A stretch of 64,000 bases of DNA from an uncultured Paludibaculum sp. (GCF_963665245.1 NZ_OY762268.1:372001-436000), one strand, 5' to 3'; positions 53,466-62,171 are shown, counted from the first letter of the stretch. A program made the numbers and translations. Notes: generated by a model from the sequence alone, not told the origin.

Positions 53466-54276
53466 TGGCTTTCACTGGACGTTCGGCCACATCCTGTTCG
53501 TCTCCATATTCTGCACGGTGGGCCTGGTGATTCTGACGACGGCCCTCGTGGCGGCGTGGCGGAGTTGGCGGGATGCGAGGATGAACCGTGAGCCGCGCAT
53601 CCGCTGGCAGAGCGACTTCCATGATCTGACCGACCGGGAGCGCCGCTGCCGCCACATGCTCTCCGGCGAGATCCAGTCGAGGCTCTGTCCCAACGCCTTC
53701 GAGTGCCGCGATTGCGTGACGCATCCCAAGTTCGTCGAGTTGGAGGCGACTCGGGAACCCGCTCCGATGGAGACATTTGGGTTGGCCTTCCCAGCTGCGA
53801 ACTACTATCACCGCGGCCATGCCTGGGTCCGTCCGGAAGGGGACGGCACCCTCGTCGTGGGCTTGGACGACCTGGGCCGACGGCTCATCGGGCGGCCCGA
53901 CCACGTGCAACTGCCGGCGCCCGGCACTCGTCTGGAGAACAACGGCACAGCCTGGCGGGGCGACCGCAATGGTGTCGAGTTCCGTGTCCTGGCGCCGATC
54001 GAAGGTGAAGTCATCGAGACCGGCGGTCCGGACAAAGACTGGTACCTGCGTCTGCGTCCTGTCCCGAACAAGCCAACGGATCTGCGGCACCTGCTGCACG
54101 GATCCGAAGTCAGCGGCTGGCTGCGCGACGAGCTCGACCGTCTCCAGATGCTGTTGTCACCAGAAGCCACCGGGCCCTCGCTGGCGGATGGCGGCGTGCT
54201 GATGGAGGACCTGACCAAGGCGCAGCCCAGCGCGAACTGGGACCGGGTGATGGGAGAGATGTTTCTGGAGCCGTAG
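53449..54276 (+). CDS. Second GcvH-like protein, membrane-anchored, with four-cysteine motif
   Basis: A 275-residue protein with an N-terminal membrane helix (ILFVSIFCTVGLVILTTALV, about 15-34). A four-cysteine motif follows: Cys67, Cys80, Cys86, Cys89 (SRLCPNAFECRDC). The C-terminal half (about 120-245) has the H-protein pattern (YYHRGHAWVRPEG, VLAPIEGEV). At the position of the lipoyl lysine there is no Lys (GVEFRVLAP), so lipoylation is unlikely. This Cys-rich plus GcvH-like layout occurs beside redox operons in other bacteria as I recall. Its function is unknown. It is the last gene of the operon. Confidence 0.72.
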   Translation: MFPGVNGFHWTFGHILFVSIFCTVGLVILTTALVAAWRSWRDARMNREPRIRWQSDFHDLTDRERRCRHMLSGEIQSRLCPNAFECRDCVTHPKFVELEATREPAPMETFGLAFPAANYYHRGHAWVRPEGDGTLVVGLDDLGRRLIGRPDHVQLPAPGTRLENNGTAWRGDRNGVEFRVLAPIEGEVIETGGPDKDWYLRLRPVPNKPTDLRHLLHGSEVSGWLRDELDRLQMLLSPEATGPSLADGGVLMEDLTKAQPSANWDRVMGEMFLEP

Positions 54277-54280
54277 GGCA

Positions 54281-54336
54281 GGGAGCTGTCAGGGAGCTGT
54301 CAGGGAGCTGTCAGCAATCAGCGATCAGCACTCAGC
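54281..54336. repeat. Tandem 11-base repeat plus dispersed repeat
   Basis: Three perfect copies of GGGAGCTGTCA (54281-54313) run into a 26-base element (54311-54336) that recurs at 45320-45345. The remainder of the 160-base convergent gap contains a small dyad (CGCAGCG and CGCTGCG near 54390). No gene is seen in it. Confidence 0.65.
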
Positions 54337-54436
54337 CGTCAGCTTCGGACCTTCCTTGGGACGTCCGAAGACGCTTCGAGGGGATCGCAGCGAGATCCCG
54401 CTGCGTAGGGCCGCCCGATTGGTCGAGCTCGGGCCC

Positions 54437-54628
54437 TCACATCTTCTGTCCCAGGCGGCCGGCACGGTACTCGGCGATGAAGCGCTCCGGATCGGCCATC
54501 TCATGCTCCACCTTCAGTAGGCCGCTGATGAGATAGAGGATGCCCAGCGGTATGCCGATGACGGTGATGCAGAGCGCCCAGAAGAACAGCCAGCTTCCCA
54601 TGAACTCGTAACGAACGATCTTGGACAT
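54437..54628 (-). CDS. Small membrane protein of unknown function
   Basis: A 63-residue protein with one hydrophobic segment (LFFWALCITVIGIPLGILYL, about 14-33), possibly folded as a hairpin, and a charged tail (EHEMADPERFIAEYRAGRL). It lies 14 bases after the GmhB-like gene and is probably the last gene of the S41-FmdB-GmhB operon. No family recognised with confidence. Confidence 0.65.
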   Translation of the reverse strand: MSKIVRYEFMGSWLFFWALCITVIGIPLGILYLISGLLKVEHEMADPERFIAEYRAGRLGQKM

Positions 54629-54642
54629 GCCAAGATCATCGC

Positions 54643-55212
54643 CTATTCCGGACCAGCGGCGTGCGACGTGTCGGACAGCACCCAGTTGGCGGCCTCGGCG
54701 AGACTCGTCGCCACGAAGTCGGGCCGGATCAGCCCGGTGGCCAGATGGCGCGCCCCGTACCCCGTAGTCACCAGCACACCACGGGCTCCGGCATTGTGGG
54801 CGAGGCCCACGTCAACGTCCTTGTCGCCGATCACGACACAGTCTGAGAGCGAGAAATTGAGTTCGCTGGAGGCCTGTCGCAGCAGCCCCGGCAGCGGCTT
54901 GCGGCACGTACAACCGTCGCTCGGTGCGTGTGGGCAGATGTAGATGCCGTCGAACTGGCCCAACAGCTCGACCACACGCCGGTTTACCGCGTCCACCTGC
55001 TCCAGCGTGAAGTACCCACGCCCCACACCGGACTGGTTGGTGACCACAATGAGACCGAAGCCGGCGGTACGCAACCGATCGACGGCGTCACGCACACCCG
55101 GCAACAGTTCTACCTGGGCCGGGTCGGACAGATAGTTCTTCTCGGCGATCAGCGTACCGTCGCGGTCGAGCGCGACAAACCGGCGGGGGCCGGCGCTATT
55201 TGGCGGATTCAC
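54643..55212 (-). CDS. HAD phosphatase, GmhB-like (heptose bisphosphatase family)
   Basis: A predicted D-glycero-D-manno-heptose 1,7-bisphosphate 7-phosphatase or related histidinol-phosphatase-family enzyme. It has the HAD motif DRDGT, the zinc loop CPH...CTC (CPHAPSDGCTCRKP) and GDKDVDVG. The length (about 189 residues) is normal. I placed the start at the GTG at 55212, which overlaps the fmdB-like stop. The ATG at 55260 adds a low-complexity leader in the fmdB frame region and is less likely. In cells with lipopolysaccharide it serves heptose synthesis; other heptose genes are not here. Confidence 0.85.
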   Translation of the reverse strand: MNPPNSAGPRRFVALDRDGTLIAEKNYLSDPAQVELLPGVRDAVDRLRTAGFGLIVVTNQSGVGRGYFTLEQVDAVNRRVVELLGQFDGIYICPHAPSDGCTCRKPLPGLLRQASSELNFSLSDCVVIGDKDVDVGLAHNAGARGVLVTTGYGARHLATGLIRPDFVATSLAEAANWVLSDTSHAAGPE

Positions 55213-55501
55213 TGGCAGCGGGCTTGGCAGTAGACGTGGACTCCGACTTGGCCGGGGCATCCGACTTCGTGGAACTCTCTTTGCTGCTTGCGCTCTTGCC
55301 GTTGGAACTGCCCGAAGACTTGGACTTGGAGTAGTCCGTTATGTAAAAGCCGCTGCCCTTGAATTGCAGGGCCGACGTCGAGATCAGCCGTTCCAGCGAT
55401 CCCCCGCACTCTTGGTGAATTGTCAGAGGGGTATCGGAAAACTTCTGAAGAACCTCAATCGTCTTGTGGCAGCGATCACATTTGTATTCGTACAGTGGCA
55501 T
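55196..55501 (-). CDS. FmdB-like zinc ribbon protein
   Basis: A 101-residue protein. The first 50 residues are the FmdB/CxxC_CXXC_SSSS zinc ribbon (YEYKCDRCHKTIEVLQ). The second knuckle, normally CPECGG, reads HQECGG, so the site would be Cys8, Cys11, His30, Cys32, or may not bind zinc. The tail is a Ser/Lys/Ala-rich low-complexity stretch of some 40 residues, probably disordered. Function of the family is poorly known. It lies five bases after the S41-like gene. Confidence 0.85.
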   Translation of the reverse strand: MPLYEYKCDRCHKTIEVLQKFSDTPLTIHQECGGSLERLISTSALQFKGSGFYITDYSKSKSSGSSNGKSASSKESSTKSDAPAKSESTSTAKPAASESAK

Positions 55502-55506
55502 GGCGG

Positions 55507-56799
55507 TTAATTCTTAGGCGCCGGGATGTTCAGTGGGCGCATCACTGTGGCATCGCCCTGCTTCACGTCGACACTATTGGAAGCCTGGGCTTTGCCGTTC
55601 ACAACCTCAATTGCTTTTTTGAGAATGGAGTCTTCGGTCGACTTCGGTTCCTTGGGCGTGGTGGGTGCGGGCGTCGTGTCGTCTTCGTCCGTCGCCACCT
55701 CGGGTTCCTTGTCGGCCACGAGGAAATTGGGCACCACCGAGGAATCCTGGATGGCTTTGCCCGCGGGAGAGTAATACTTGGCCACGGCCAGAAGCACGGC
55801 TCCGCCGTCCTCGGTCGCAACGGCCTTGCGCAGGGCGGCATCGCCATACGTCCGCTCGCCAACAACCGACGCGCGCTTGTTGTCGAGCAGGGCGGCGGCG
55901 GCGATCTCAGCCGCACCGGATGTGCCGCGGTTGGTCAGGACCACTAGCGGACCTTTGAAGACCGACTTGGCCGGGTCAGCCGCGAAAACCTGCTTGGCGA
56001 CCTTCTGACCGCTCAGCGAGCCGAGCGTGCCCTTGTCCACGAAGAGATTCGCGAGCGTAATGCCTTCCTCCGGCACATTCAAGGCGGAGTCGCGCAGGTC
56101 CAGAATGATCTTCTTCGCGCCCTGCTTCTCCAGGGCGGCGATAGCCGATTGCACGGCCTGCGTCTTGCCGGCGCTGAGGTCTTCCACCGTCAGATAGCCG
56201 AGTTCCTTATCGAGCATCTTCGACGTAAGAGCGGGCGGATCCACCCGCGTGCGGGTCAACGTGATCTTGGTGGGCTCGGGCTTCCGCAGCCGCAGGACCG
56301 TCAACTCCAGCGTTGAGCCGGGTTCGCCGTGCAGCAGGACATCCGCATAGGCCAGCGGCATGTCGCGTGTGGAGATCCCGTTGATCGCTTCCAGAATGTC
56401 GCCGGTGGAGAGGCCGGCCTTATCGGCGGGCGATCCGGGGATGGCGTCCACAACGCCGATTTCGTAGCCGTACTTGCGGCTGAGCATCAGGCCCACGTCC
56501 GCTTTCGGCACCGACTTCACCTTCAAATACTGCTTGTACTGCTCGGCGTTCAAGTAGCTGGCGAATGGGTCGAGGGATACCAGTAAGCCGTTCACGGCGC
56601 CCAGCGTGACGTTCTTCACGTCGGGCTCCTCCACATAATCGGCTTTCACCTTGGCAAAAACCTCGGTGTACACATTCAAATGGCGGTAGGGATCGGCGGG
56701 GTTCGTTTCCGGGCTCTGGCCCAAAACGGCCCCGATCAACAGCAGTGCCACCAGCACGGTGGACACGCTGACCACCGAGTACTTGAATCCGTTGCTCAT
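55507..56799 (-). CDS. PDZ/S41-like protein, apparently lacking the catalytic dyad
   Basis: A 430-residue protein of the C-terminal processing protease family. Start at 56799, with GGAGGGG nine bases upstream. It has an N-terminal membrane helix (VVSVSTVLVALLLIGAVL), a PDZ domain (about 95-180, VVDAIPGSPADKAGLSTGDI) and the S41 fold. The catalytic segment reads NRGTSGAAEI and GERTYGDAA. In E. coli Prc these positions carry Ser452 and Lys477. By my alignment they are Gly and Asp here, so it is probably not an ordinary S41 protease. Confidence 0.82.
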   Translation of the reverse strand: MSNGFKYSVVSVSTVLVALLLIGAVLGQSPETNPADPYRHLNVYTEVFAKVKADYVEEPDVKNVTLGAVNGLLVSLDPFASYLNAEQYKQYLKVKSVPKADVGLMLSRKYGYEIGVVDAIPGSPADKAGLSTGDILEAINGISTRDMPLAYADVLLHGEPGSTLELTVLRLRKPEPTKITLTRTRVDPPALTSKMLDKELGYLTVEDLSAGKTQAVQSAIAALEKQGAKKIILDLRDSALNVPEEGITLANLFVDKGTLGSLSGQKVAKQVFAADPAKSVFKGPLVVLTNRGTSGAAEIAAAALLDNKRASVVGERTYGDAALRKAVATEDGGAVLLAVAKYYSPAGKAIQDSSVVPNFLVADKEPEVATDEDDTTPAPTTPKEPKSTEDSILKKAIEVVNGKAQASNSVDVKQGDATVMRPLNIPAPKN

Positions 56800-57187
56800 G
56801 TGTTGTAGCCCCTCCGGGTACATCCGGCCGGGTGCAATCTCCCTGATAGGAAGTATATCAGGCCCGGCCAGTCAGATCGCTCTAACTCATAGACGCTTCA
56901 CGGCCGGTTTTGGGTGCAAGGGGAATCTTGACGGTTCTGGGCAAAAAAATGGGGCCGCCATGGAGTGTTCGGCGGCCCGCGAGGATCAGGATCGCTTGTC
57001 TTTGGAGAATTTGAACGGTCGAACCGGAGGCTGCTACCACCACCGTTTCGTTTACGTATTCCGACTATTTATATGCAACTGCCGCGCCAAAGATGAAGGC
57101 CTTTGTTTTCAGTGGCATTGCCTCGGTTTGCACGTGAGAGAGGACAAGTTGTCCTGGCGGCGGTGACAGCCTGTCCCCTTGGGGCCA
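56800..57187. other. Intergenic region with terminator
   Basis: A 388-base region upstream of the S41-like gene and downstream of the alpha-galactosidase gene. It contains the S41-like gene's ribosome site and an intrinsic terminator (56943-56978). I saw no further gene; short ORFs in the rest lack start signals and family features. Confidence 0.5.
56943..56978 (-). terminator. Intrinsic terminator on the minus strand
   Basis: On the minus strand GGGCCGCC pairs with GGCGGCCC (56971-56978 with 56952-56959, 11-base loop), followed two bases later by seven T residues (56943-56949). It lies about 210 bases past the alpha-galactosidase stop and would end that transcript. Confidence 0.72.
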
Positions 57188-58774
57188 TCAAGGCCTGATG
57201 CGCAGCAGCGCCACGCCATGAGCCGGTACAGTGGCGGTGTACCCATCCACCGCGGACTCGACCTCCGCATGCGCCCAAAGATCGCGCACCTTTGGCTTAC
57301 CCTTCAACCCAAGCGCTTGCCAGGCGACCTTTGCGGGCACAGCGGCTCGCCCCCGGTTGAACAACCCCACCGCCCATTCGCCGCCTTTGAGCGGACGAAC
57401 CCAAATGTCAATGTCGCCATTCTGCTGTAGCCGGTACCCCTGCTTGCCCAGCGGATCCTGGCTCACCGCCAACACGTCGCGATTCGTAAGGACGTCGATC
57501 GTGTCCTTGTCCATACTACGAACGTCGTTTCCGGCGATCAGCGGAGCGGCCAGAATGGCCCAGAGACTCATATGCGTTCGGCTCTCGTCCGGATTCAAGC
57601 CGCCATTACCGATCTCCAGCATGTCGGGATCGTTCCAGTGGCCGGGGCCGGAGAACTTCTCCTTGCCGCTTTGCCCAAAGCCGATCGTGGTCATGGACTC
57701 ATAGGTATCCCGGATGTCGCCGGTGGTCCGCCACATGTTGGCCCCGATGCCGGACGCCCACTCCAGCACGCTCCCCTGGCCGTACTGGCTAATGCTGTAA
57801 AGAATTGGGCGACCGGTGGCTCGCAGCAACTCGGCCATCATTTGGTACACGATGGCCTGCTGGTCAACGGTAAAAGTCCGGGCGGCGCCACACCAGTCGT
57901 ACTTCAGATAGTCGATGCCCCAGCTCGCATAGACCTTCGCGTCCATGGCCTCGTAGCCCAGGCTCCCCTCCAATTGTTGGCAGGTGCGCGAGCCCGGCGA
58001 GGAGTAGATCCCGAACTTCAACCCTTTCGAATGGATGTAGTCGCCCAGCCCCTTCATGTCGGGAAATCGATCATTCGGTTTGGGGCGGCCGTTTTCGTCC
58101 CGGCCGGCGATCCAGCCGTCGTCGATCGTCAGGTAGACATAGCCGGCATCCCGCAAGCCGCTGGATGCCAGGGCGTCGGCCACTTCGCGGATCAGTTTGT
58201 CGCTGATATTGGCGTGGAACTTGTTCCAGCTATTCCACCCCATCGGCGGAGTCTTGGCCAACCCGTTGGGCGGCAATATCTTGCGGTCGGGCAGCACTGG
58301 CTTGGGCCGTTTCGCCTCGGCCGCCAGTTCCTTCTTGATGGCCTCGCTCTCGCCGCGCCTGGCGGTCATCTCCCGCATGCCGCGAAAGCCGCCGCCGGGT
58401 GCCGGGCCGGGCCCGACCGCTCCACCGCCGGGCGGGGGACCGCCGGGACCCATCGCCGGCAAGTTCATGGTCAGTTTGAGCTGTTCGCCGTCGACCTTGC
58501 CTTCCCACTTCACGCGCCGTTCCTGCCCCATCATGTTCTGAACGACCTCGAACGAGAAGGTCTCGCCGTCGATCTTCCCGTTCAGGATCTTCTGTTCACC
58601 CATCGACGAAAGCATCGACCCCGTGAACGTCGAGCCTTCCTGTTTGAAGTTGAGTTGGGTTTCCATGACGCGCCCGCCCGGACCCTGACGTTGGGCCACC
58701 CAACTGCCGGTGAGATCGGCAGCCAGGCACGGGAAAGCGAGGAGTGTGAGCACGGCTAGGGGCTTCATCGGCAT
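57188..58774 (-). CDS. GH27 alpha-galactosidase with N-terminal beta domain
   Basis: A 528-residue exported glycosidase. After a signal peptide (LAVLTLLAFPCLA), residues about 20-100 form a small beta domain (GSWVAQRQGPGG) and a low-complexity linker follows. The GH27 barrel starts at TPPMGWNSWNKF. The nucleophile Asp is in YLKYDWC, and the SLWAILAAPLIAGND segment is typical. A C-terminal beta domain ends the protein. It should release terminal alpha-galactose (or arabinopyranose/N-acetylgalactosamine) from polysaccharides. Confidence 0.9.
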   Translation of the reverse strand: MPMKPLAVLTLLAFPCLAADLTGSWVAQRQGPGGRVMETQLNFKQEGSTFTGSMLSSMGEQKILNGKIDGETFSFEVVQNMMGQERRVKWEGKVDGEQLKLTMNLPAMGPGGPPPGGGAVGPGPAPGGGFRGMREMTARRGESEAIKKELAAEAKRPKPVLPDRKILPPNGLAKTPPMGWNSWNKFHANISDKLIREVADALASSGLRDAGYVYLTIDDGWIAGRDENGRPKPNDRFPDMKGLGDYIHSKGLKFGIYSSPGSRTCQQLEGSLGYEAMDAKVYASWGIDYLKYDWCGAARTFTVDQQAIVYQMMAELLRATGRPILYSISQYGQGSVLEWASGIGANMWRTTGDIRDTYESMTTIGFGQSGKEKFSGPGHWNDPDMLEIGNGGLNPDESRTHMSLWAILAAPLIAGNDVRSMDKDTIDVLTNRDVLAVSQDPLGKQGYRLQQNGDIDIWVRPLKGGEWAVGLFNRGRAAVPAKVAWQALGLKGKPKVRDLWAHAEVESAVDGYTATVPAHGVALLRIRP

Positions 58775-58831
58775 CTATCCTATACCGAACCGTGCGGGGA
58801 TCGAAGGGCGCAGGGAAACGCTTACAATTCC

Positions 58832-60049
58832 TTACAGAGACCCGCGCTCCGAGGCGGGTGTGGCCGGTACGGGCAGGGCCCTCGACACAGGCCGCCAGAA
58901 CACCAAGGCCAGGCCGATGGTGAATGCCTGCACCATGGCAATCAGCGCCACGCAAGCCGGCCAACCCCAGCGGGACCACAAGGCGCCCGGCAGGACGGCT
59001 CCGGCGCTGCCGCCCACGTAATAGAAGGTGACGTAGAGTCCCACGGCGGCGGCACGTCCTTCCTTCGTCACACGGCCGATGTAGCTGCTGGCGGCCGACT
59101 GCGCGATGAACACACCAGTGCAGCAGAGGGCCAGGCCGGCGATGATGGCGGGCAGTGGAGTCAGCAGGGTTAAGGCCGTGCCCAGCAGGCTGACGCTGAG
59201 CGCTCCGGATAGCGCCGCGCGGTGCCCCAACCGGTCGATCCAGCGGCCCGCGATGGGCGTGATGATGGCGCCGACCAGATACACGGTAAACAGGAATCCG
59301 AGCGCCGCCGTGGACAGATGATAGGGCGCCTGTTCGAGGTGGAAATTCACATAGGTGAACAGGGCGACCATTGAGAACAGCACGCAGAAGCCGGCCGCGT
59401 AGGTTGCCAACAACTGAGGATTTCGCATATGCCGCAGGATCTGCGCGGCATGACCACCCTCGTGGGTAACCGGCCGGAAGCGTTTGCCCTCCGGCATCCA
59501 GGCCCGGATGGCGAGCCCTCCGGCCAGATTGAGCGCCGCCAGCCAGACGAAAGCCCACTGCCATGTGGTGACCGTGGCCACGACCGCGGCCAGCGTCCTG
59601 CCCGTGAAGCCACCCAGCACGGTGCCCGTGACATAGGCCGCCATGGCCGCGCCCACCTGGGTCTTCCACTCCTCGTTGATGTACGCAATGGTCACCGCGA
59701 AGATGCCAGGTGTGAGTACGCCTTGCAGAAATCGCCAGAACAGCAGTTGCCCCAGGTTCTGCGACGCAGCAGCCATCAGCGTGGGAATCACCAGCAGAAG
59801 AGTCGCCGGTACAATGATCTGCTTGCGGCCATGGCGGTCGGCAATCAGCCCGACAAAGGGTGCCGCCAGCGCCACGGCGATGGTAGCGGCGCTGACAATC
59901 AGGCCCGCCCCGGCGGCGGAGATCTGAAAATGCCGGGCGAGCATCGGCAACAGCGGCTGAGGCGCATAGAGGTCGAGGAAGGCGCAGAAACCCGCCAAAA
60001 CGACGGCCGCCGTGCGCTTGCGGTGGTCCGCCCGCGAAATCGAATCCAT
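58832..60049 (-). CDS. MFS transporter
   Basis: A 405-residue major-facilitator protein with 12 predicted helices. The signature loop between helices 2 and 3 is GLIADRHGRKQII, and that between helices 8 and 9 is GRWIDRLGHRA. It resembles YnfM/arabinose-efflux-like members (VTIAYINEEWKTQVGAAMA). I chose the ATG at 60049. Direction and substrate cannot be deduced. It is divergent from the glycoside-hydrolase-like gene, 62 bases away. Confidence 0.88.
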   Translation of the reverse strand: MDSISRADHRKRTAAVVLAGFCAFLDLYAPQPLLPMLARHFQISAAGAGLIVSAATIAVALAAPFVGLIADRHGRKQIIVPATLLLVIPTLMAAASQNLGQLLFWRFLQGVLTPGIFAVTIAYINEEWKTQVGAAMAAYVTGTVLGGFTGRTLAAVVATVTTWQWAFVWLAALNLAGGLAIRAWMPEGKRFRPVTHEGGHAAQILRHMRNPQLLATYAAGFCVLFSMVALFTYVNFHLEQAPYHLSTAALGFLFTVYLVGAIITPIAGRWIDRLGHRAALSGALSVSLLGTALTLLTPLPAIIAGLALCCTGVFIAQSAASSYIGRVTKEGRAAAVGLYVTFYYVGGSAGAVLPGALWSRWGWPACVALIAMVQAFTIGLALVFWRPVSRALPVPATPASERGSL

Positions 60050-60111
60050 GAAATTCCATTCTCCCGCATGCGGCACTTGGCTTGCCCTCACGGCTTCGAT
60101 AGCATACCCGC

Positions 60112-62157
60112 ATGCTATCCCTGAACCGGCGCGAGTTCCTGCTCACCAGCGCCGCCGCCGGACTCGCCGCCGCGCCGGCGGCCCCGCACTCCGAACTGCC
60201 GTTCCGCCAGGTGCACCTCGATTTCCACACCAGTGAGCTGATCCCGGACGTCGCCGCCGACTTCGACGCCCAAGAGTTTGCCGCCACGCTGAAAGCGGCG
60301 CACGTCAACTCGATCAACGTCTTCGCAAAGTGCCATCACGGCCTGGCCTACTACGACACGTCCGTCGCCACCAGACACCCCGCCTTGAAAGTCGACCTGC
60401 TGGGCCAGATGGTCACGGCCTGCAAGGCGTCCGGGATCCACGTGCTCTACTACTACTCGCTGGTGTGGGACGTCGCCACTTCGCGCAAGCATCCCGAGTG
60501 GATGGTCGTAACGCGCGACGGCCAGAACATCGGCGGCCCGCCCGCCGACGCCTGGCCCTGGATCTGCATGAACACGCCCTATCTCGACCAGGTGCTGGCG
60601 GAGAACGAAGAACTCGTGGCGAAGTACGACACCGACGGCGCTTGGTATGACATTCTCAAGCAGCACCCCGACGGCTGCTTCTGCCAGTGGTGCACGGCCG
60701 ACCGCAAGAAACTGGGCTTGGGTGATGACGCCGAATCCATCCGTAAACACAACAAGCTCGTGGCCCAACGCGTTGAGGAAGGCCTGAATAAGGTCGTCCA
60801 CAAGCGCTTTCCCAACGGGCTCACGTTCTACAACAGCCGCCTGGTAGTGGGCGTGCGCGACGAGCTGGATTACTACTCCCACATCGAGATCGAATCCCTG
60901 CCCACGGGCGGCTGGGGCTACACGCACTTCCAGCAGCGGGTCCGCTACATGCGCACCCTGGGCAAGGACATGGTCGGCATGACCGGCCGCTTCCACAAAA
61001 GCTGGGGCGATTTCGGCGGCTTGAAGAACCAGGCCGCGCTCGACTTCGAATGCCTGAACTTCCTGGCCAACGGCGCAAAGAGCTGCGTCGGAGACCAGTT
61101 GCACCCCCGCGGCCGCCTCGACAAGACCACCTACGCCCGCATCGGCAAAACCTACGCCAAGGTGGAGGCGCTGGAGCCTTGGGCCCGCGGCACGAAGGCC
61201 CTGGCCGACATTGGCGTGGTCTCCACCGCGCTCTTCAACACCGAGACCACGCAGAAGATCACACCCTCCGACCAGGGCTTCACGAACATGCTGGTGGAGC
61301 TGCACCACCAGTTCAATGTCCTCGACCTGGCCGAAGACTTCCGGCCGTACAAGGTGCTGATCCTGCCCGACGAGATCCGCCCATCGAAGGAACTGCTGGC
61401 CAAACTCGATGACTACGTCACCGCCGGCGGCAGTGTCGTCGTCTCGGCCGAGAGTCTGTTGGATCCGCGCACCTACTGGTTCTACTGGAAGCCGCTCGGC
61501 ATCCGCTACCAGGGCAAGGCCAAGTTCCGCGGCGAGTACATGCGGGCCAAACCGGGCGCGTTTCCATCGCTCGACGAGAGTGCCTACTTCCTCTATCAAC
61601 CCGGCCATTCCGTGGCGGTCGACGATGGCACCGAGATCCTGGCCACCTACGGCCATCCCTACTTTGACCGAGCGCCGCAACACTTCAGCTCCCACAAGCA
61701 GACGCCGCTGGGCCAGCGCACAGAGGAGCCGCTCATCACTCTGCGCGGCAAAGTCTGCTACATCGCCAACCCCCTCTTCCGCAGCTACGCGCAGGACGGA
61801 GTTGGCGCCTACAAACTCGTGGTCGGCGACATCCTGCGCCGGTTCCTACCCCAACCCGCGGTGACGGCGCCCAGGCTCCCCTCGACCGCCCAGATCACAC
61901 TGCTCCACCAGCCTGAATCCAAGCGCCACGTCGTCCACCTACTCCACTACCCCATGACCCGCCGCGCCCCCGACATCGATATCATTGAGGAACCTGGACT
62001 GTTGCTCGATCAGGAGATCCGGCTCCGTCTGGCTACGCCGCCCAAGAGAGTGACCCTGGTGCCCCAGAACAAACCCCTAGCCTTCCGTTTCGAGAATGGA
62101 TACGCGGTTTGCCGTGTCGACCGGGTCATCGGCCACCAGGCGGTCTGTTTCGAATAA
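60112..62157 (+). CDS. Tat-exported glycoside-hydrolase-like protein (GHL6-type, trimerisation domain)
   Basis: A 681-residue protein with a twin-arginine signal (NRREFLLTSAAAGLAAAPAA). The N-terminal barrel (about residues 30-340) resembles the alpha-fucosidase/GHL6-like superfamily: VNSINVFAKCHHGLAYYDT, HVLYYYSLVWD and GAWYDIL. Around residues 385-520 it looks like a beta-galactosidase trimerisation domain (PYKVLILPDEIRPSKELLAK). Likely acts on a glycan in the periplasm. Catalytic residues cannot be assigned with confidence. It lies 14 bases before a Gfo/Idh/MocA gene. Confidence 0.72.
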   Translation: MLSLNRREFLLTSAAAGLAAAPAAPHSELPFRQVHLDFHTSELIPDVAADFDAQEFAATLKAAHVNSINVFAKCHHGLAYYDTSVATRHPALKVDLLGQMVTACKASGIHVLYYYSLVWDVATSRKHPEWMVVTRDGQNIGGPPADAWPWICMNTPYLDQVLAENEELVAKYDTDGAWYDILKQHPDGCFCQWCTADRKKLGLGDDAESIRKHNKLVAQRVEEGLNKVVHKRFPNGLTFYNSRLVVGVRDELDYYSHIEIESLPTGGWGYTHFQQRVRYMRTLGKDMVGMTGRFHKSWGDFGGLKNQAALDFECLNFLANGAKSCVGDQLHPRGRLDKTTYARIGKTYAKVEALEPWARGTKALADIGVVSTALFNTETTQKITPSDQGFTNMLVELHHQFNVLDLAEDFRPYKVLILPDEIRPSKELLAKLDDYVTAGGSVVVSAESLLDPRTYWFYWKPLGIRYQGKAKFRGEYMRAKPGAFPSLDESAYFLYQPGHSVAVDDGTEILATYGHPYFDRAPQHFSSHKQTPLGQRTEEPLITLRGKVCYIANPLFRSYAQDGVGAYKLVVGDILRRFLPQPAVTAPRLPSTAQITLLHQPESKRHVVHLLHYPMTRRAPDIDIIEEPGLLLDQEIRLRLATPPKRVTLVPQNKPLAFRFENGYAVCRVDRVIGHQAVCFE

Positions 62158-62171
62158 GGAGCGCCCGACTC

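Noticed and set aside
48301..54276. Glycine cleavage system H proteins
   Set aside because: No gcvT or gcvP nearby, the lipoyl lysine is missing in both, and the genes lie inside a cytochrome/NrfD operon.
60115..61695. Minus-strand ORF of 526 residues opposite the glycoside-hydrolase-like gene
   Set aside because: Shadow of the plus-strand gene, which has a Tat signal and recognisable domains.
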